Source: Terriglobia bacterium
GTDB lineage: Bacteria; Acidobacteriota; Terriglobia; Acidiferrales; UBA7541
Reading direction: 5' to 3'
Length of the DNA stretch: 64,000 nucleotides
Assembly: GCA_020073585.1 (NCBI GenBank)
Contig: JAIQEV010000008.1
Coordinates: 1 to 64,000, forward strand
Positions 1 to 9,288 of the stretch are shown here, one piece after another. The notes under the pieces were generated by a model. The model searched no databases. It was not told the origin of the DNA and worked only from the letters and a program-made list of their open reading frames with translations. The number at the start of each line of letters is the position of its first letter. Positions within the stretch are counted from its first letter, which is position 1. A program made the translations under genes and the position numbers.

Positions 1-1491
1 CAGCACGATCACCAGCCCCGGCCACGCCGTCTGCGTCCGGTACAGCAGCAGGACGAACATAATGGCCGCGGCCGCCACTATATACAACAACGGCACCGCC
101 GGATACCCAAATGCCCGGTACGGCCGCTCCGCCTCCGGCCGTTTCCGCCGCAGCACGAAGATCCCCGCAATCGTCAGCACGTAGAACAGCAGCACCGCGA
201 ACACCACATAGTCCAGCAGGTCGCTGTATAGGTTGCCATAAGTCACCGCGCCGGCCCCGTTTACGTGCCGCGTGCGCAGCAGGATCAGCACCGCAATCCA
301 CAGGCCCTGAAAGAGCAGCGCATTCCCCGGCACCCGCTTGGCATTCAGCTTCCCCGTCGCGCGGAAGAACAGGCCATCCTTGGCCATCGCGTAATACACC
401 CTCGCTCCCGCCAGGATCAGCCCGTTATTGCAGCCGAAGGTCGAGATGATGATGGCCACCGCCATGATCGCCGCGCCCGCCGGCCCGAAGATCGCGTTCA
501 GCGCCGCCGTGGCCACCCGGTCGTCCGGCGCGCTCTGAATCTGCGTGATGGGCAGCGCCAGCAGGTAGGCAAGATTGGCCAGCACGTACAGCGTGATCAC
601 GATCAGCGTGCCGAAGGCCATCGACAGCGCCACGTCGCGCTTCGGATTCTTCACTTCCCCCGCCGTGAACCCGATGTTGTTCCAGGCATCGGCGGAAAAC
701 AGCGAACCCACCTGCGCCACCGCGAACGCCACGAACAGCCCGAACGCCCCGCTGCCCGCGGCCACCACCGGCACCAGCCCGCGCAGAAAATTCGCACCCG
801 GCTCGATCGGCTGCGCCCCGTGCACCGCCCACAGATGCGCGAAATTCTCCGCGATCGCCCCGGCGTTGCGCCCCACGAACACCCCGAGCAGGATCAGCCC
901 CACCAGCGACAGCGTCTTCGCGCTCGTAAAAATATTCTGGATCAGCTTCCCCAGCCGCACCCCCAGCGTATTCAGAAACGTCAGGAAGACGATCATCAGC
1001 ACGGCCACCAGCTGCTGCACCGACAGGCTCACCGCATATTTCGAAGAGATCACCACCGGCGTCACGATCCACGTCTCCGCCGAGATCCCCGGAAACAGCA
1101 CCCCCAGATAGCGCGCGAATCCGATGGCTACCGCCGCGATCGTCCCCGTCTGGATCACCAGAAACAGCGTCCACCCGTACAGAAAGCCCCACAACGGCGA
1201 ATACGCCTCGCGCAGGTACACGTACTGTCCCCCGGCATGCGGATACAGCGCCGCCAGCTCCCCGTACGACAACGCCGCGGCTACCGTCAGCAGCCCCGTA
1301 AAAATCCAGGTGAAGAGCAGCCCCCCGGCCGACCCCGTCTGCCGCGAAATATCCGCAGCCACGATGAAGATCCCCGACCCGATCATCGACCCCACGACGA
1401 TCATCGTGCCGTCGAACAACCCGATCGCCCGGACAAATCCGTGCTCTTCCCCGGCCACTGCTGGACTGATTGTTTGCCCGGTATCTGTCAT
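1..1491 (-). CDS. APC-superfamily amino acid permease (3' end outside window)
   Basis: The frame is open from an ATG at 1491 to the left window edge (497 codons, no stop), so the gene is truncated by the window and not broken. The translation has a short hydrophilic N-terminus, then FDGTMIVVGSMIGSGIFIV, the first membrane helix with the GSGIF substrate-backbone-binding motif of APC permeases. SYGELAALYPHAGGQYVYLR follows at about residue 75, and about a dozen hydrophobic segments continue to the edge. It is probably an inner-membrane amino acid or polyamine transporter; the substrate cannot be told. It is the last gene of the minus-strand run that begins at the pilus genes, 26 bases after thiE. 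Confidence 0.9.
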   Translation of the reverse strand, partial: MTDTGQTISPAVAGEEHGFVRAIGLFDGTMIVVGSMIGSGIFIVAADISRQTGSAGGLLFTWIFTGLLTVAAALSYGELAALYPHAGGQYVYLREAYSPLWGFLYGWTLFLVIQTGTIAAVAIGFARYLGVLFPGISAETWIVTPVVISSKYAVSLSVQQLVAVLMIVFLTFLNTLGVRLGKLIQNIFTSAKTLSLVGLILLGVFVGRNAGAIAENFAHLWAVHGAQPIEPGANFLRGLVPVVAAGSGAFGLFVAFAVAQVGSLFSADAWNNIGFTAGEVKNPKRDVALSMAFGTLIVITLYVLANLAYLLALPITQIQSAPDDRVATAALNAIFGPAGAAIMAVAIIISTFGCNNGLILAGARVYYAMAKDGLFFRATGKLNAKRVPGNALLFQGLWIAVLILLRTRHVNGAGAVTYGNLYSDLLDYVVFAVLLFYVLTIAGIFVLRRKRPEAERPYRAFGYPAVPLLYIVAAAAIMFVLLLYRTQTAWPGLVIVL

Positions 1492-1517
1492 TCCTTTACC
1501 TCACGCCGCCGCCCCGC

Positions 1518-2144
1518 TCAGATCGCGGCCAGCAGTTCCTGGTATTGCCGGATGCGCGCCCGCGGATCGGCCGCGCGCCAGATGTCCCCGATCACCACCA
1601 GCGAGTCCGCCCCCGCCGCCAGCACTTCCCGCGCGCGCTCCAGGGTGATCCCGCCAATCGCCACCAGCGGCTTCTCCGTCAGCGCTCGCGCCTCCCGGAT
1701 CAACTTCGTCCCCACCACCGGATCGGGGTTTTCCTTGGTGGTCGTCGCGTAAATCGGCCCCACCGCGATGTAGTCCGCGGAACTCTCCGCGGCGCGCCGC
1801 ACCTGGTCGGCGTTGTGCGTGGACACCCCGATCCACTTCTCCCGGCCCACAATCCGCCGCGCATCCTCCACGCCCAGGTCCTCCTGCCCCACGTGCACGC
1901 CGGACGCTCCCGCCAGCACGGCCACATCCGGCCGGTCATTCACAAAAAATGTCACGCCATTGGGAAGGAAGCGCTCGGCAAGCCATGTGGAAACGCGCAG
2001 CTGCTCGCGCGCGGAAACTTTCTTGCTGCGGTATTGGATCAGGCGCACGCCGGACTCGATGAGCATTTGAGCGCTGTCTGTTTCTCCGGAAGCGAGCTGT
2101 GCTGCGTCAAGTATCACATACAGCCTCGGGAGCACAAGCCGCAT
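1518..2144 (-). CDS. thiE: thiamine-phosphate synthase ThiE
   Basis: This 208-residue protein fits the family length. It should couple hydroxymethylpyrimidine diphosphate with thiazole phosphate to give thiamine phosphate in the cytoplasm. TIM-barrel signatures are in order: RLIQYRSKK near residue 35, FVNDRPDVAVLAGASGVHVG near 68, GPIYATTTK near 130 and a phosphate-binding IGGIT then GADSLVVIGD near 165-185. It lies 6 bases after accC in the same orientation, so it is probably co-transcribed. No TPP riboswitch or other thi gene was seen near it, so control by thiamine is not evident here. Confidence 0.93.
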   Translation of the reverse strand: MRLVLPRLYVILDAAQLASGETDSAQMLIESGVRLIQYRSKKVSAREQLRVSTWLAERFLPNGVTFFVNDRPDVAVLAGASGVHVGQEDLGVEDARRIVGREKWIGVSTHNADQVRRAAESSADYIAVGPIYATTTKENPDPVVGTKLIREARALTEKPLVAIGGITLERAREVLAAGADSLVVIGDIWRAADPRARIRQYQELLAAI

Positions 2145-2150
2145 GAGCGC

Positions 2151-3500
2151 CTATTTTCCTCCGGTGCCCAGCATCCGTTCGATGAAGTGCGTGTCCAGGC
2201 GCCCCGCCACGAACTCCGGATCGGCCAGGATCCGCCGCTGCAGCGGAATGGAGGTCTTGATGCCCTCGATCACGAACATCTCCAGCGCCCGGCGCATCCG
2301 CGCTATCGCTTCCGCGCGGTCCCGCCCGTGCGTGATCAGCTTGGCGATCAGCGAATCGTAGTACGGCGGAATGTACGCCCCCGCATAGGCCGCCGAATCC
2401 ACGCGCACTCCCGTGCCCCCCGGCGGCTGGTACGCCGTGATCCGCCCCGCGCACGGCACGAATGTCTCCGGATCCTCCGCGTTGATGCGGCACTCGATGG
2501 CGTGCCCCACGAAGCTCACTTTTCCCGCCGCCGCTTCCAGCGTCTCTCCCGCCGCGATGCGGATCTGCGCCTTGATCAGGTCCACCCCGGTGACCCGCTC
2601 CGTGACCGGATGCTCCACCTGGATGCGCGTGTTCATCTCGATGAAGTAGAACGACCCGTCCTCATCCATCAGAAATTCCACGGTCCCGGCGTTGGTGTAC
2701 CCGATCTTCTCCAGCGCCCGCACCACCTGCCCCCCCAGCTCATCGCGCCGCTTCGCGGTGATTGCCGGCGACGGCGACTCCTCCACCAGTTTCTGGTGCC
2801 GCCGCTGGATGCTGCATTCCCGTTCGCCGAGATGGATCACTTTCCCGTGCTGGTCCCCCAGCACCTGAAATTCGATGTGCCGCGGCTTCTCGATGAACCG
2901 TTCCGCGTAGACGTCCGGCGTGCCGAAGGCCTGCTGCGCTTCGCTGCGCGCCGTCTGGTAGGCCGTCAGCAGCTCTTCCTGCTTGCGCACAATGCGCATC
3001 CCGCGTCCGCCCCCGCCCGCGGTGGCCTTCAGGATCAGCGGATAGCCGATCTTCGCCGCCTCCGCCGCCAGTTGCGCCTCGCCCTCGATCACTCCCTCGC
3101 TGCCCGGCACCGTCGGCACTCCCGCCGTCTTCATCTCCCGCCGCGCCCGGTCTTTTTCCCCCATCAGCTCCAGGATTTCCGGCCGCGGCCCGATGAACGT
3201 AATCTCCGAGGCTTCGCACACCTTCGCAAAATTCGCGTTTTCGGAGAGAAACCCGTAGCCCGGATGGATGGCGTCCACGTTGGTGATTTCCGCGGCGCTG
3301 ATCACGTGCGGAATGTTCAGGTAGCTTTCGCTGCTCCGCGCCGGCCCGATGCACACCGCTTCATCGGCAAACCGCACGTGCAGCGCGTTGCGGTCCGCCT
3401 CGGAATACACCGCGACCGTCGCGATTCCCAGCTCTTTGCAGGCGCAGATCACCCGCAGGGCGATTTCTCCGCGGTTGGCGACGAGGATTTTTCGGAACAT
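2151..3500 (-). CDS. accC: acetyl-CoA carboxylase, biotin carboxylase subunit AccC
   Basis: At 449 residues this matches the usual length. It carboxylates the biotin of AccB with ATP and bicarbonate, the first half of the malonyl-CoA-forming reaction. Visible signatures are the N-terminal [15 protein letters not shown], the ATP-grasp glycine loop [12 protein letters not shown] near residue 160 and the catalytic segment [13 protein letters not shown] near 290. accB lies 13 bases upstream, so the pair is an accBC operon. The carboxyltransferase genes accA and accD are not in this window. Unusually, the pair sits downstream of type IV pilus genes. Confidence 0.97.
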   Translation of the reverse strand: MFRKILVANRGEIALRVICACKELGIATVAVYSEADRNALHVRFADEAVCIGPARSSESYLNIPHVISAAEITNVDAIHPGYGFLSENANFAKVCEASEITFIGPRPEILELMGEKDRARREMKTAGVPTVPGSEGVIEGEAQLAAEAAKIGYPLILKATAGGGGRGMRIVRKQEELLTAYQTARSEAQQAFGTPDVYAERFIEKPRHIEFQVLGDQHGKVIHLGERECSIQRRHQKLVEESPSPAITAKRRDELGGQVVRALEKIGYTNAGTVEFLMDEDGSFYFIEMNTRIQVEHPVTERVTGVDLIKAQIRIAAGETLEAAAGKVSFVGHAIECRINAEDPETFVPCAGRITAYQPPGGTGVRVDSAAYAGAYIPPYYDSLIAKLITHGRDRAEAIARMRRALEMFVIEGIKTSIPLQRRILADPEFVAGRLDTHFIERMLGTGGK

Positions 3501-3513
3501 GGTCTGGCGCGGG

Positions 3514-4035
3514 CTACTTCTTCCGGCTGGGACGGATGCCGAACAGCGGCTGCCCGTATTCCACCGGCTGGCCGTTTTCCACGAAGATGCGCATCACTTC
3601 CCCGCTCGCGTCCGATTCGATTTCATTCATCAGCTTCATCGCTTCCACGATGCACAGCGTCTGCCCGGCGTCCACATGCGAGCCCACCTTGACGAACGCG
3701 GCCGCCCCGGGGCTCGGCGCCGAATAGAATGTCCCCACGATCGGCGATTTCACCAGATGCAGGTCTTCGGTGGCCCGCACCTCCGCCGCCGCAGCCGGCG
3801 CCGCTCCGGCGCCCGCCTCGGCCGCCACGATGATTTCCGGCGCCGCGGCCCGCAGCGGCACCAGCGTGGCCCCCGCCGAGGGCTTCCTCAGCCGGATGCG
3901 CAGGTCGCCCCGCGAGTATTCGAACTCCTCCAGGTTGTGCTCGCTCATGAATTCGAGGAGCTGTTCAATCTGCTGGATTTCCGGCGCCGCAAACGACGCC
4001 CCGCCTGCTGCTTTCTTCGCCTTTTTCGGTTTCAT
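3514..4035 (-). CDS. accB: biotin carboxyl carrier protein AccB
   Basis: This 173-residue protein carries the biotinyl lysine in [10 protein letters not shown] (lysine near 134), inside the C-terminal biotinyl domain that starts at about [12 protein letters not shown]. The N-terminal part has a Lys-rich start, a segment resembling the helical region of BCCP ([21 protein letters not shown]) and an Ala/Glu-rich flexible linker at about 70-95. The carrier shuttles between AccC, encoded 13 bases downstream, and a carboxyltransferase encoded elsewhere. It starts 7 bases after the proline peptidase gene. Confidence 0.96.
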   Translation of the reverse strand: MKPKKAKKAAGGASFAAPEIQQIEQLLEFMSEHNLEEFEYSRGDLRIRLRKPSAGATLVPLRAAAPEIIVAAEAGAGAAPAAAAEVRATEDLHLVKSPIVGTFYSAPSPGAAAFVKVGSHVDAGQTLCIVEAMKLMNEIESDASGEVMRIFVENGQPVEYGQPLFGIRPSRKK

Positions 4036-4042
4036 GCCTGTT

Positions 4043-5125
4043 TTAGATCTCGATGAGATCCCGCGGAATGCGGGTCAGCACTTCTGTTGATTGCAGGTGT
4101 ACCGCCACGTCGTCTTCGATGCGAATTCCCCCCACACCGGCGACGTATACCCCTGGTTCGATGGTCACCACGTTCCCTGGCGCCAGCCGCTGCTTCTGCC
4201 CCCGCGCCACCCGGGGTTCCTCATGCACCTCCAGGCCTAGTCCATGGCCCGTACTGTGCACGAACCGGCGCTCCAGCCCGTACCCGGCCAGCACTCGCCT
4301 TGCAGCCGCATCCACCTCCCCGCACTCCACCCCGGCTCTCACCGTGGCTATGGCCGCTTGCTGGGCCTCCAGAACCCCCTGGTACCAGTTCCGGATCCGC
4401 TTGGGCGCCCGTCCTACGTAGACCGTGCGGGTTATATCGCTGCAATAGTGGGCGAGTATAGCACCCAGGTCCAGGACCACCAATTCATTTTTCCTCAGCT
4501 TCCGGGTCGTCGGCCGGGCATGCGGCAGCGCGGTACGCTCCCCGAAGGCCACAATGCTTTCAAAGGCCGCTCCCGATGCGCCCTCCCGCCGCATCCGGTA
4601 TTCGATCTCCGCCGCGATCTCCACCTCGCGCACACCGGGCTTCAGCAGCCTCAGAACGCTCTCCAAGACTTCCCCCGCAAGCACGGCCGCCTTGCGCATT
4701 TGCGCCAGCTCGCCGGCCTCCTTGCACGCCCGCAGGCCCTCGACCACCCCGCTGCGCTCCAGCCACTTGCGCCCCCTGCCGCCCGCCCGGCGCAGCCTCC
4801 GGAATTGCTCCACGCTCAGCGCTCCCGCGTCGTAGCCGATCCGCTTACTCCCGCCCGCGCGCAGCCATTGCCCCACGCTCTCGTACAACGACCCCTTCTG
4901 CTGCACGATGCGCACACCCCGCGTCTCCTCGCGGGCCTGGGTCGTAAATCGCCCATCCGTGAACAGCGCCGTGCCCTTCCGGGAGACCACCAGCGCCCCT
5001 GCTTCTCCCGTAAACCCCGTCAGGTAATACCAGTTGGCCGTTTGCGGCACGACCAGCGCGTCCAGCCCGGCGGCGGCCAGCCGGGTGCGCAGGGCGCTTC
5101 GTCTTTTCGAAAAAGGTTCGCTCAT
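4043..5125 (-). CDS. M24B-family Xaa-Pro aminopeptidase
   Basis: A 360-residue pita-bread metallopeptidase that should release N-terminal residues preceding proline. The N-terminal creatinase-like domain ([18 protein letters not shown]) is followed by the catalytic domain, with metal ligands in [38 protein letters not shown] and GGIRIEDDV. An in-frame GTG at 5131 is possible, but the ATG at 5125 gives the standard N-terminus. A strong hairpin at 5135-5156 lies just upstream, so expression may be uncoupled from pilQ. It precedes accB by 7 bases, a peptidase-accBC order seen in other bacteria. Confidence 0.9.
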   Translation of the reverse strand: MSEPFSKRRSALRTRLAAAGLDALVVPQTANWYYLTGFTGEAGALVVSRKGTALFTDGRFTTQAREETRGVRIVQQKGSLYESVGQWLRAGGSKRIGYDAGALSVEQFRRLRRAGGRGRKWLERSGVVEGLRACKEAGELAQMRKAAVLAGEVLESVLRLLKPGVREVEIAAEIEYRMRREGASGAAFESIVAFGERTALPHARPTTRKLRKNELVVLDLGAILAHYCSDITRTVYVGRAPKRIRNWYQGVLEAQQAAIATVRAGVECGEVDAAARRVLAGYGLERRFVHSTGHGLGLEVHEEPRVARGQKQRLAPGNVVTIEPGVYVAGVGGIRIEDDVAVHLQSTEVLTRIPRDLIEI

Positions 5126-5134
5126 AAACACAAC

Positions 5135-5156
5135 GGAGGAGACCGAAGTCTCCTCC
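5135..5156 (-). terminator. UUCG-capped hairpin between pilQ and the peptidase gene
   Basis: On the minus strand GGAGGAGAC, a TTCG loop and GTCTCCTCC form a perfect 9-bp stem with an exceptionally stable C(UUCG)G tetraloop. It lies 29 bases after pilQ ends and 9 bases before the peptidase ATG. No T-run follows (GTTGTGTTT), so it is not a classic intrinsic terminator. It may act as an attenuator or RNA-processing and stability element. The only GGAGGAG on this strand near the start is buried in the 5' arm. Confidence 0.5.
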
Positions 5157-5185
5157 CTTATGCCCTCAGTTGGAAGCCCGTTAAA

Positions 5186-7156
5186 CTACCCGGGGATAAT
5201 CCGCGGCGTCAGGAAGAAGAGCAGTTCCTGCGACTGCACCACGACGTTGGTGCGCTTGAACAGGTGCCCGATGACCGGCAGGCTGCCCACCAGCGGCACC
5301 TGCGTGACGTCCGTGCGCTGCTGCGTGATGATGATCCCGCCGATGACCACCGTGCCTCCGTCCGCCACCAGCACTTTGGTCTCCGCCGACTGCGTATTCA
5401 GCGCCGGGGTGCCCTGCACGCGCGGAATACCCGCATCAATCTGCGTATTTTCCACCACCACGTCCATGAACACCGTGCCTTCGGCCGTGACCAGCGGCGT
5501 CACCTCCAGCTTCAGCACTGCGTCGATGAACTGAATCGAAATCGTGTTGTTGACGGTGGTCTGAATCGGTATCTTCGTGCCTTGTTTGATGATCGCTTTT
5601 TCGTTGTTCTGGGTGATGATCTTCGGCTTCGAGAGCAGCTTGCCCACGCCCTTGGCTTCCGCCGCGCTGATGAAGAAATCCACCGCGAAGTTCGGAGAAC
5701 GGTGCCCGAAGAACATCCCGCTCGTCGGACCCACGGCCCCCAGGTTCACGTTGAAGGGCATCCCGCCCCCGGTGGACACGAGCGGCGGTGGAATCGGACT
5801 GGTCGTAATCGGGCTGACGCCGACGTTCTGGTTCCCGGCAAATAGCGTCCGGCCGCTCGTCGTCGTCCCCGCAAAACCCAGCTGCACGCCGATGTCCTGC
5901 GCAAACGAGCGCGAAGCGGAAACCACCCGCGCTTCAATTTCCACCTGCTGCGATTTCCGGTCCAGCTGCCGGATCAGATTGTCGATCACCGGTATCGTCG
6001 ACGGAATGTCGCGAATGATCAGCTGGTTGGAGCGGTCATCGGCCAGAATGTCGCCGCGCGAGCTGAGGAATTTCCGCAGCGTCCCCGTCAGCTTTTCGGC
6101 CTTCGCGTAGCTCAGCACGCGCGTCACGGTCACCGGGTCCACGGCTTCCTGCTGCGCCTTCTGCAGATCGCGCGAGACCTCCGCTTCTTTCTTTAACGCA
6201 TCGCGCGTGGCGATGCGCAGCACGTTGCCGGTGATCTGCTTGTCCAAGCTGTTGTTCTGCAGCACCAGGTCCAGCGCCTGATCCCACGGCACCTCATCCA
6301 GCACGATCGTCAGCGAACCCTTTACCGCCGGATCCAGTATCACGTTCAACCCGCTGATCTCGTGAATCAGCCGGAAGAAGTCGCGCAGGTCCACATCCTT
6401 CAGGTTCACCGAGATCGGCTCGCCTGTGTAGCGCGTCGCCGTCACCGCGGCTCCGCTCTCCTGCGCCGGGCGCGCCGGCATGCCCGGTCGCCCGCTCCAC
6501 GAGGCCAGCACCTGCGCGGGCTGCGTCAGTTCGCGCGGCAGTTGGAATTTCGGAGTGCTCACCGTCAGCTTCCGCTTTGCCGCCGTTGGGCGCGCCGCGC
6601 GCGGTGCCGCCGGCGCGTACCGGAAACTGCTGCGCCGCACTGCCGGCTGTTCCGCTGGTGCTGCCTTCGTCGTCAGATTCGCCGCATGCTCCTTGGCCGC
6701 TGGCCCGTCGCCCGCAAAGGACCCGCCCGCAAAGGAAATGACCAGTGCCGTGCCCTCATGGGTAATCTCATAGGGCGTCTCGGCGCTCAAGTCGATCACC
6801 ACCCGGGCCACGTCCCGCTTGTATTGCCCCAGGCGCACGCCACGGACCGGCGCCGGCGCTCCCGGCACATCCGTCCGGTGGTGCACGGCCAGCCGCGTGC
6901 CGCTAAAATCCAGTACCAGCCGCGGCGGGTTTTCCATGTGTGTCGCCAGGGCTTCGCGCAGGCCTTCACCCTCAACCCGCACACTCGCGCGCTCCCCCGT
7001 CTGCGTGACCGCCACGCTCGAAATCACCGCGGCCGCCGCGCTCCCCTGCGCTGCGCCGGCGGCCTTCTGGGCCTGCGCCGCCACGGAGCCCGTCAGCAGC
7101 GCCGTGCTTGCCAATAGCAGGCAGCCGCACCGAATGGCCGGCCAAGTCGTCTTCAT
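5186..7156 (-). CDS. pilQ: type IV pilus secretin PilQ
   Basis: This 656-residue protein is the outer-membrane channel through which the pilus emerges. An N-terminal signal segment is followed by an AMIN-like domain (about 45-140), a Pro/Ala-rich linker, secretin/STN repeats (INVNL-type ISVNLKDVDLRDFFRLI near 250) and an N1-type domain (VTRVLSYAKAEKLTGTLRKF). The C-terminal secretin domain has the VPLVGSLPVIGHLFK signature near the end and finishes LLFFLTPRIIPG. Its ATG overlaps the pilP stop by 4 bases (ATGA), so translation is coupled. It is the last pil gene of the cluster. Confidence 0.96.
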   Translation of the reverse strand: MKTTWPAIRCGCLLLASTALLTGSVAAQAQKAAGAAQGSAAAAVISSVAVTQTGERASVRVEGEGLREALATHMENPPRLVLDFSGTRLAVHHRTDVPGAPAPVRGVRLGQYKRDVARVVIDLSAETPYEITHEGTALVISFAGGSFAGDGPAAKEHAANLTTKAAPAEQPAVRRSSFRYAPAAPRAARPTAAKRKLTVSTPKFQLPRELTQPAQVLASWSGRPGMPARPAQESGAAVTATRYTGEPISVNLKDVDLRDFFRLIHEISGLNVILDPAVKGSLTIVLDEVPWDQALDLVLQNNSLDKQITGNVLRIATRDALKKEAEVSRDLQKAQQEAVDPVTVTRVLSYAKAEKLTGTLRKFLSSRGDILADDRSNQLIIRDIPSTIPVIDNLIRQLDRKSQQVEIEARVVSASRSFAQDIGVQLGFAGTTTSGRTLFAGNQNVGVSPITTSPIPPPLVSTGGGMPFNVNLGAVGPTSGMFFGHRSPNFAVDFFISAAEAKGVGKLLSKPKIITQNNEKAIIKQGTKIPIQTTVNNTISIQFIDAVLKLEVTPLVTAEGTVFMDVVVENTQIDAGIPRVQGTPALNTQSAETKVLVADGGTVVIGGIIITQQRTDVTQVPLVGSLPVIGHLFKRTNVVVQSQELLFFLTPRIIPG

Positions 7157-7965
7157 TGCTGTTCTCCTGGACTGGGGTACAGTCGCTTATTGACCTGACG
7201 CTCCACGGGTTTGCCGAAGGCGTCTTTCCCCACTTCGTGGAATGACACGCTATCCATCAAGATCTTTTCCACACGCCCGTCATACAGCTGATCGCCTTCG
7301 CGCAGAAAATACGTCCGCTGCTGCGGGTTGGACACCACGGCGATCATTCCGCTCGGCGCGCGTACGATCCCGTCAAGCTTCAGGGTATTCACCAGCAGCC
7401 CCGCTTTGCCTGGCGGCAGACTCTTGCTCGCATCGGCCAGCGACTTCTGCCTCCCGATCAGCGATTCGAACGGATCCCGCCGTACCACCTTCTCTTCCGC
7501 AAATCCTGGCGCAACACCCGGTGCCGCGGCCTTCTTTTCCACCGCGCTTTCCTTGCCCGCTGGCCGCGGTTTCTTCGCCACCGCCTCGCTCTTCTTCTTT
7601 TCGACCTTGGCCGGTGCCGCTTTCACCGGAGCTTTGGCTGCCGGCTTCACCGCCGGCTTGGACGCGCCCGCGGCCGGCTTGCCCGCTTGCGCCGTCCCCG
7701 CTGTCGCTGGTTTCGGCGCTGCCTTTGCCGCCGGTTTCGCCGCCGGCTTGGCGGCCGCTTTGCCTGCGCTTTGCGCGCCGCCCGGAGTCGTCGCACTCTT
7801 CGTGGCTGGCGCCGCGGGTTTCCCCGCCGGTGCGCTCTTGGCCGCTGGCTTCGCGGCCTCCTTCGAGCTCTCCGGTTTTTGCCCGGACGCTGTGCCCTGC
7901 GCGCGCACCCCAGGTGCCGCCAGCGCTATCAGAATCCCTAGTACGAGTGCATGTGCAGAACGCAT
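7153..7965 (-). CDS. pilP: type IV pilus assembly protein PilP-like, with long Ala/Lys/Pro linker
   Basis: This 270-residue exported protein fits the PilP position between PilO and PilQ, where PilP links the inner-membrane complex to the secretin. It has a signal-peptide-like start (residues 1-23). Residues about 30-160 are almost wholly Ala, Lys and Pro in PAAK/KPAA-like repeats. The C-terminal homology region (about 165-270) contains DPFESL, then GLLVNTLKLDGIVRA and YFLREGDQLYDGRVEKI, typical of PilP. The linker is much longer than in classical PilP proteins and resembles histone-H1-like tails. No lipobox cysteine is obvious. Confidence 0.82.
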   Translation of the reverse strand: MRSAHALVLGILIALAAPGVRAQGTASGQKPESSKEAAKPAAKSAPAGKPAAPATKSATTPGGAQSAGKAAAKPAAKPAAKAAPKPATAGTAQAGKPAAGASKPAVKPAAKAPVKAAPAKVEKKKSEAVAKKPRPAGKESAVEKKAAAPGVAPGFAEEKVVRRDPFESLIGRQKSLADASKSLPPGKAGLLVNTLKLDGIVRAPSGMIAVVSNPQQRTYFLREGDQLYDGRVEKILMDSVSFHEVGKDAFGKPVERQVNKRLYPSPGEQQ

Positions 7966-7982
7966 AGTTCGCTCAACCCCGC

Positions 7983-8630
7983 TTAGGGTCTCCCTGCCGG
8001 TTTATCCGCGGCCTTGCCTGCCTGCGCAGAGGACGCCGTTTCCGCCGGCTTCGTGAAAAACGTCGTTGCTGTAAAGTTTCCCGTGACCGTCGTGCCCGGC
8101 CGCATCGGATACTTCAGATTTCTTCCGCTTTCCGTCTCTTGAAAAGTCAGATCGCTGACATTGATGATCCGCGACAGATGACTGAGCCGGCTGAAAAAGT
8201 CCAGAATATTGAAATACGGCCCGTCCACCTGAATATCGAACGGCGCCTCGTAGTGGTACTCCTTCGCCACCAGCGGCAGCGTCGTCAGCCGCCGCACTTG
8301 CACGTTCGACGCCCCCGCCGCGCCTTGCATCAAGCGGATAAACTCATCCACTTCCTTCTCTTCCGGGACGATCGTCTTCAGCGTCTCCAGTTGCTTCGAG
8401 AGCGCGTCCATCTGCTGCCGCAATTCCCCGTACCGTTGCCGGTACACCTGCAATTGCTGCACTTCCTGATTGAGCCGCGTCTTCTCCTGGACCGCCTTGT
8501 CCACCTTGTCACGTGTGTCCTGCACCGGCGAAAACGGGAGATACAGCCCCAGAACCACCAGCACCACCGCGATGGCCACGGCCACCAGAACCTGCATGAA
8601 GACCGACATGTCTCGGAACGGATTCGGCAT
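7983..8630 (-). CDS. pilO: type IV pilus inner-membrane protein PilO
   Basis: A 215-residue bitopic protein: a short cytoplasmic N-terminus, one membrane helix near 12-30 (VLVAVAIAVVLVVLGLYLPF), a coiled coil about 38-85 and a ferredoxin-like periplasmic domain (FIRLMQGAAGASNVQV, YFNILDFFSRLSHLSRIINV). PilO pairs with PilN in the alignment complex. The C-terminal 30 residues are Ala/Lys/Pro-rich, a weaker form of the PilP tail. It starts 11 bases after pilN. Confidence 0.9.
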   Translation of the reverse strand: MPNPFRDMSVFMQVLVAVAIAVVLVVLGLYLPFSPVQDTRDKVDKAVQEKTRLNQEVQQLQVYRQRYGELRQQMDALSKQLETLKTIVPEEKEVDEFIRLMQGAAGASNVQVRRLTTLPLVAKEYHYEAPFDIQVDGPYFNILDFFSRLSHLSRIINVSDLTFQETESGRNLKYPMRPGTTVTGNFTATTFFTKPAETASSAQAGKAADKPAGRP

Positions 8631-8641
8631 GACGGTTCCCC

Positions 8642-9286
8642 CTACCCTTTCTTAGCCGCAGCCGCGGCTTTCGCGCCCGGCTGCGCCCCGGCGCTGGCCG
8701 GCTTGGCCGCCGGCGCCTGCTGCGGCGGCGCGATTTCCGCGGAAATCTGGAAGGTGAACGTCTGCACGGCCACATTCCTTTCGTCCTGGTGCGATTCCTT
8801 GATCTCGATCTTCTGGAAATACCCCGAGCGCTTCAGTTGCGTGATGAAGTTCGCCACCGAACTGATCGACGCCGCCGCGCCCTCGATCGACAGCGCGCTG
8901 CCCTTGCGCGTCATCATCGTCAGCCACAGGTTTTCCGTCCGCGAAACCGTATTCGCCACCATGTCCAGCAGGTCCTGCCCGCCCGTGCGGTCCCGCTGCA
9001 GCTGCTCGATGATCGAAACCCGCTGCTGCAGAATCTGCTTCTGCCTCTCGAACGATTCCACCTGTTGCTTGATCTGCTCCAATTCCGTCTTCTGCGCCTG
9101 CAGCTGCTTGATGCGTTCCTGTTCCTGCTTCAGGTCCTTCTGCAGCGTCATGTAATAGAAGCTCAATACCAGAAGTCCGAACACCACGCCGGCGCCGATC
9201 AGCGCCGTCGGCAGCGCGGCGCCCAGCGGCACCGCCTTCCGTGCGGCCTTGGGTCGGGCTTGACCGAGAAGATTTATGCGGATCAT
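8642..9286 (-). CDS. pilN: type IV pilus inner-membrane protein PilN
   Basis: This 214-residue protein begins MIRINLLGQ, the conserved PilN N-terminus that binds the groove of PilM. A membrane helix follows at about 25-48, then a long Gln/Glu/Lys coiled coil (about 50-95) and a periplasmic domain with LSIEGAAASISSVANFITQL. The tail is Ala/Lys-rich. It starts 2 bases after pilM, and the PilM-PilN-PilO order is canonical. Confidence 0.92.
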   Translation of the reverse strand: MIRINLLGQARPKAARKAVPLGAALPTALIGAGVVFGLLVLSFYYMTLQKDLKQEQERIKQLQAQKTELEQIKQQVESFERQKQILQQRVSIIEQLQRDRTGGQDLLDMVANTVSRTENLWLTMMTRKGSALSIEGAAASISSVANFITQLKRSGYFQKIEIKESHQDERNVAVQTFTFQISAEIAPPQQAPAAKPASAGAQPGAKAAAAAKKG

Positions 9287-9288
9287 GG

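Noticed and set aside
265-3692. Long plus-strand frames opposite the permease, thiE and accC
   Set aside because: The encoded sequence is low-complexity Arg/Pro/His and lies antisense to clear genes.
5135-5156. A standard intrinsic terminator after pilQ
   Set aside because: The stem is strong but no T-run follows on the minus strand, so it is reported as a hairpin of uncertain role.
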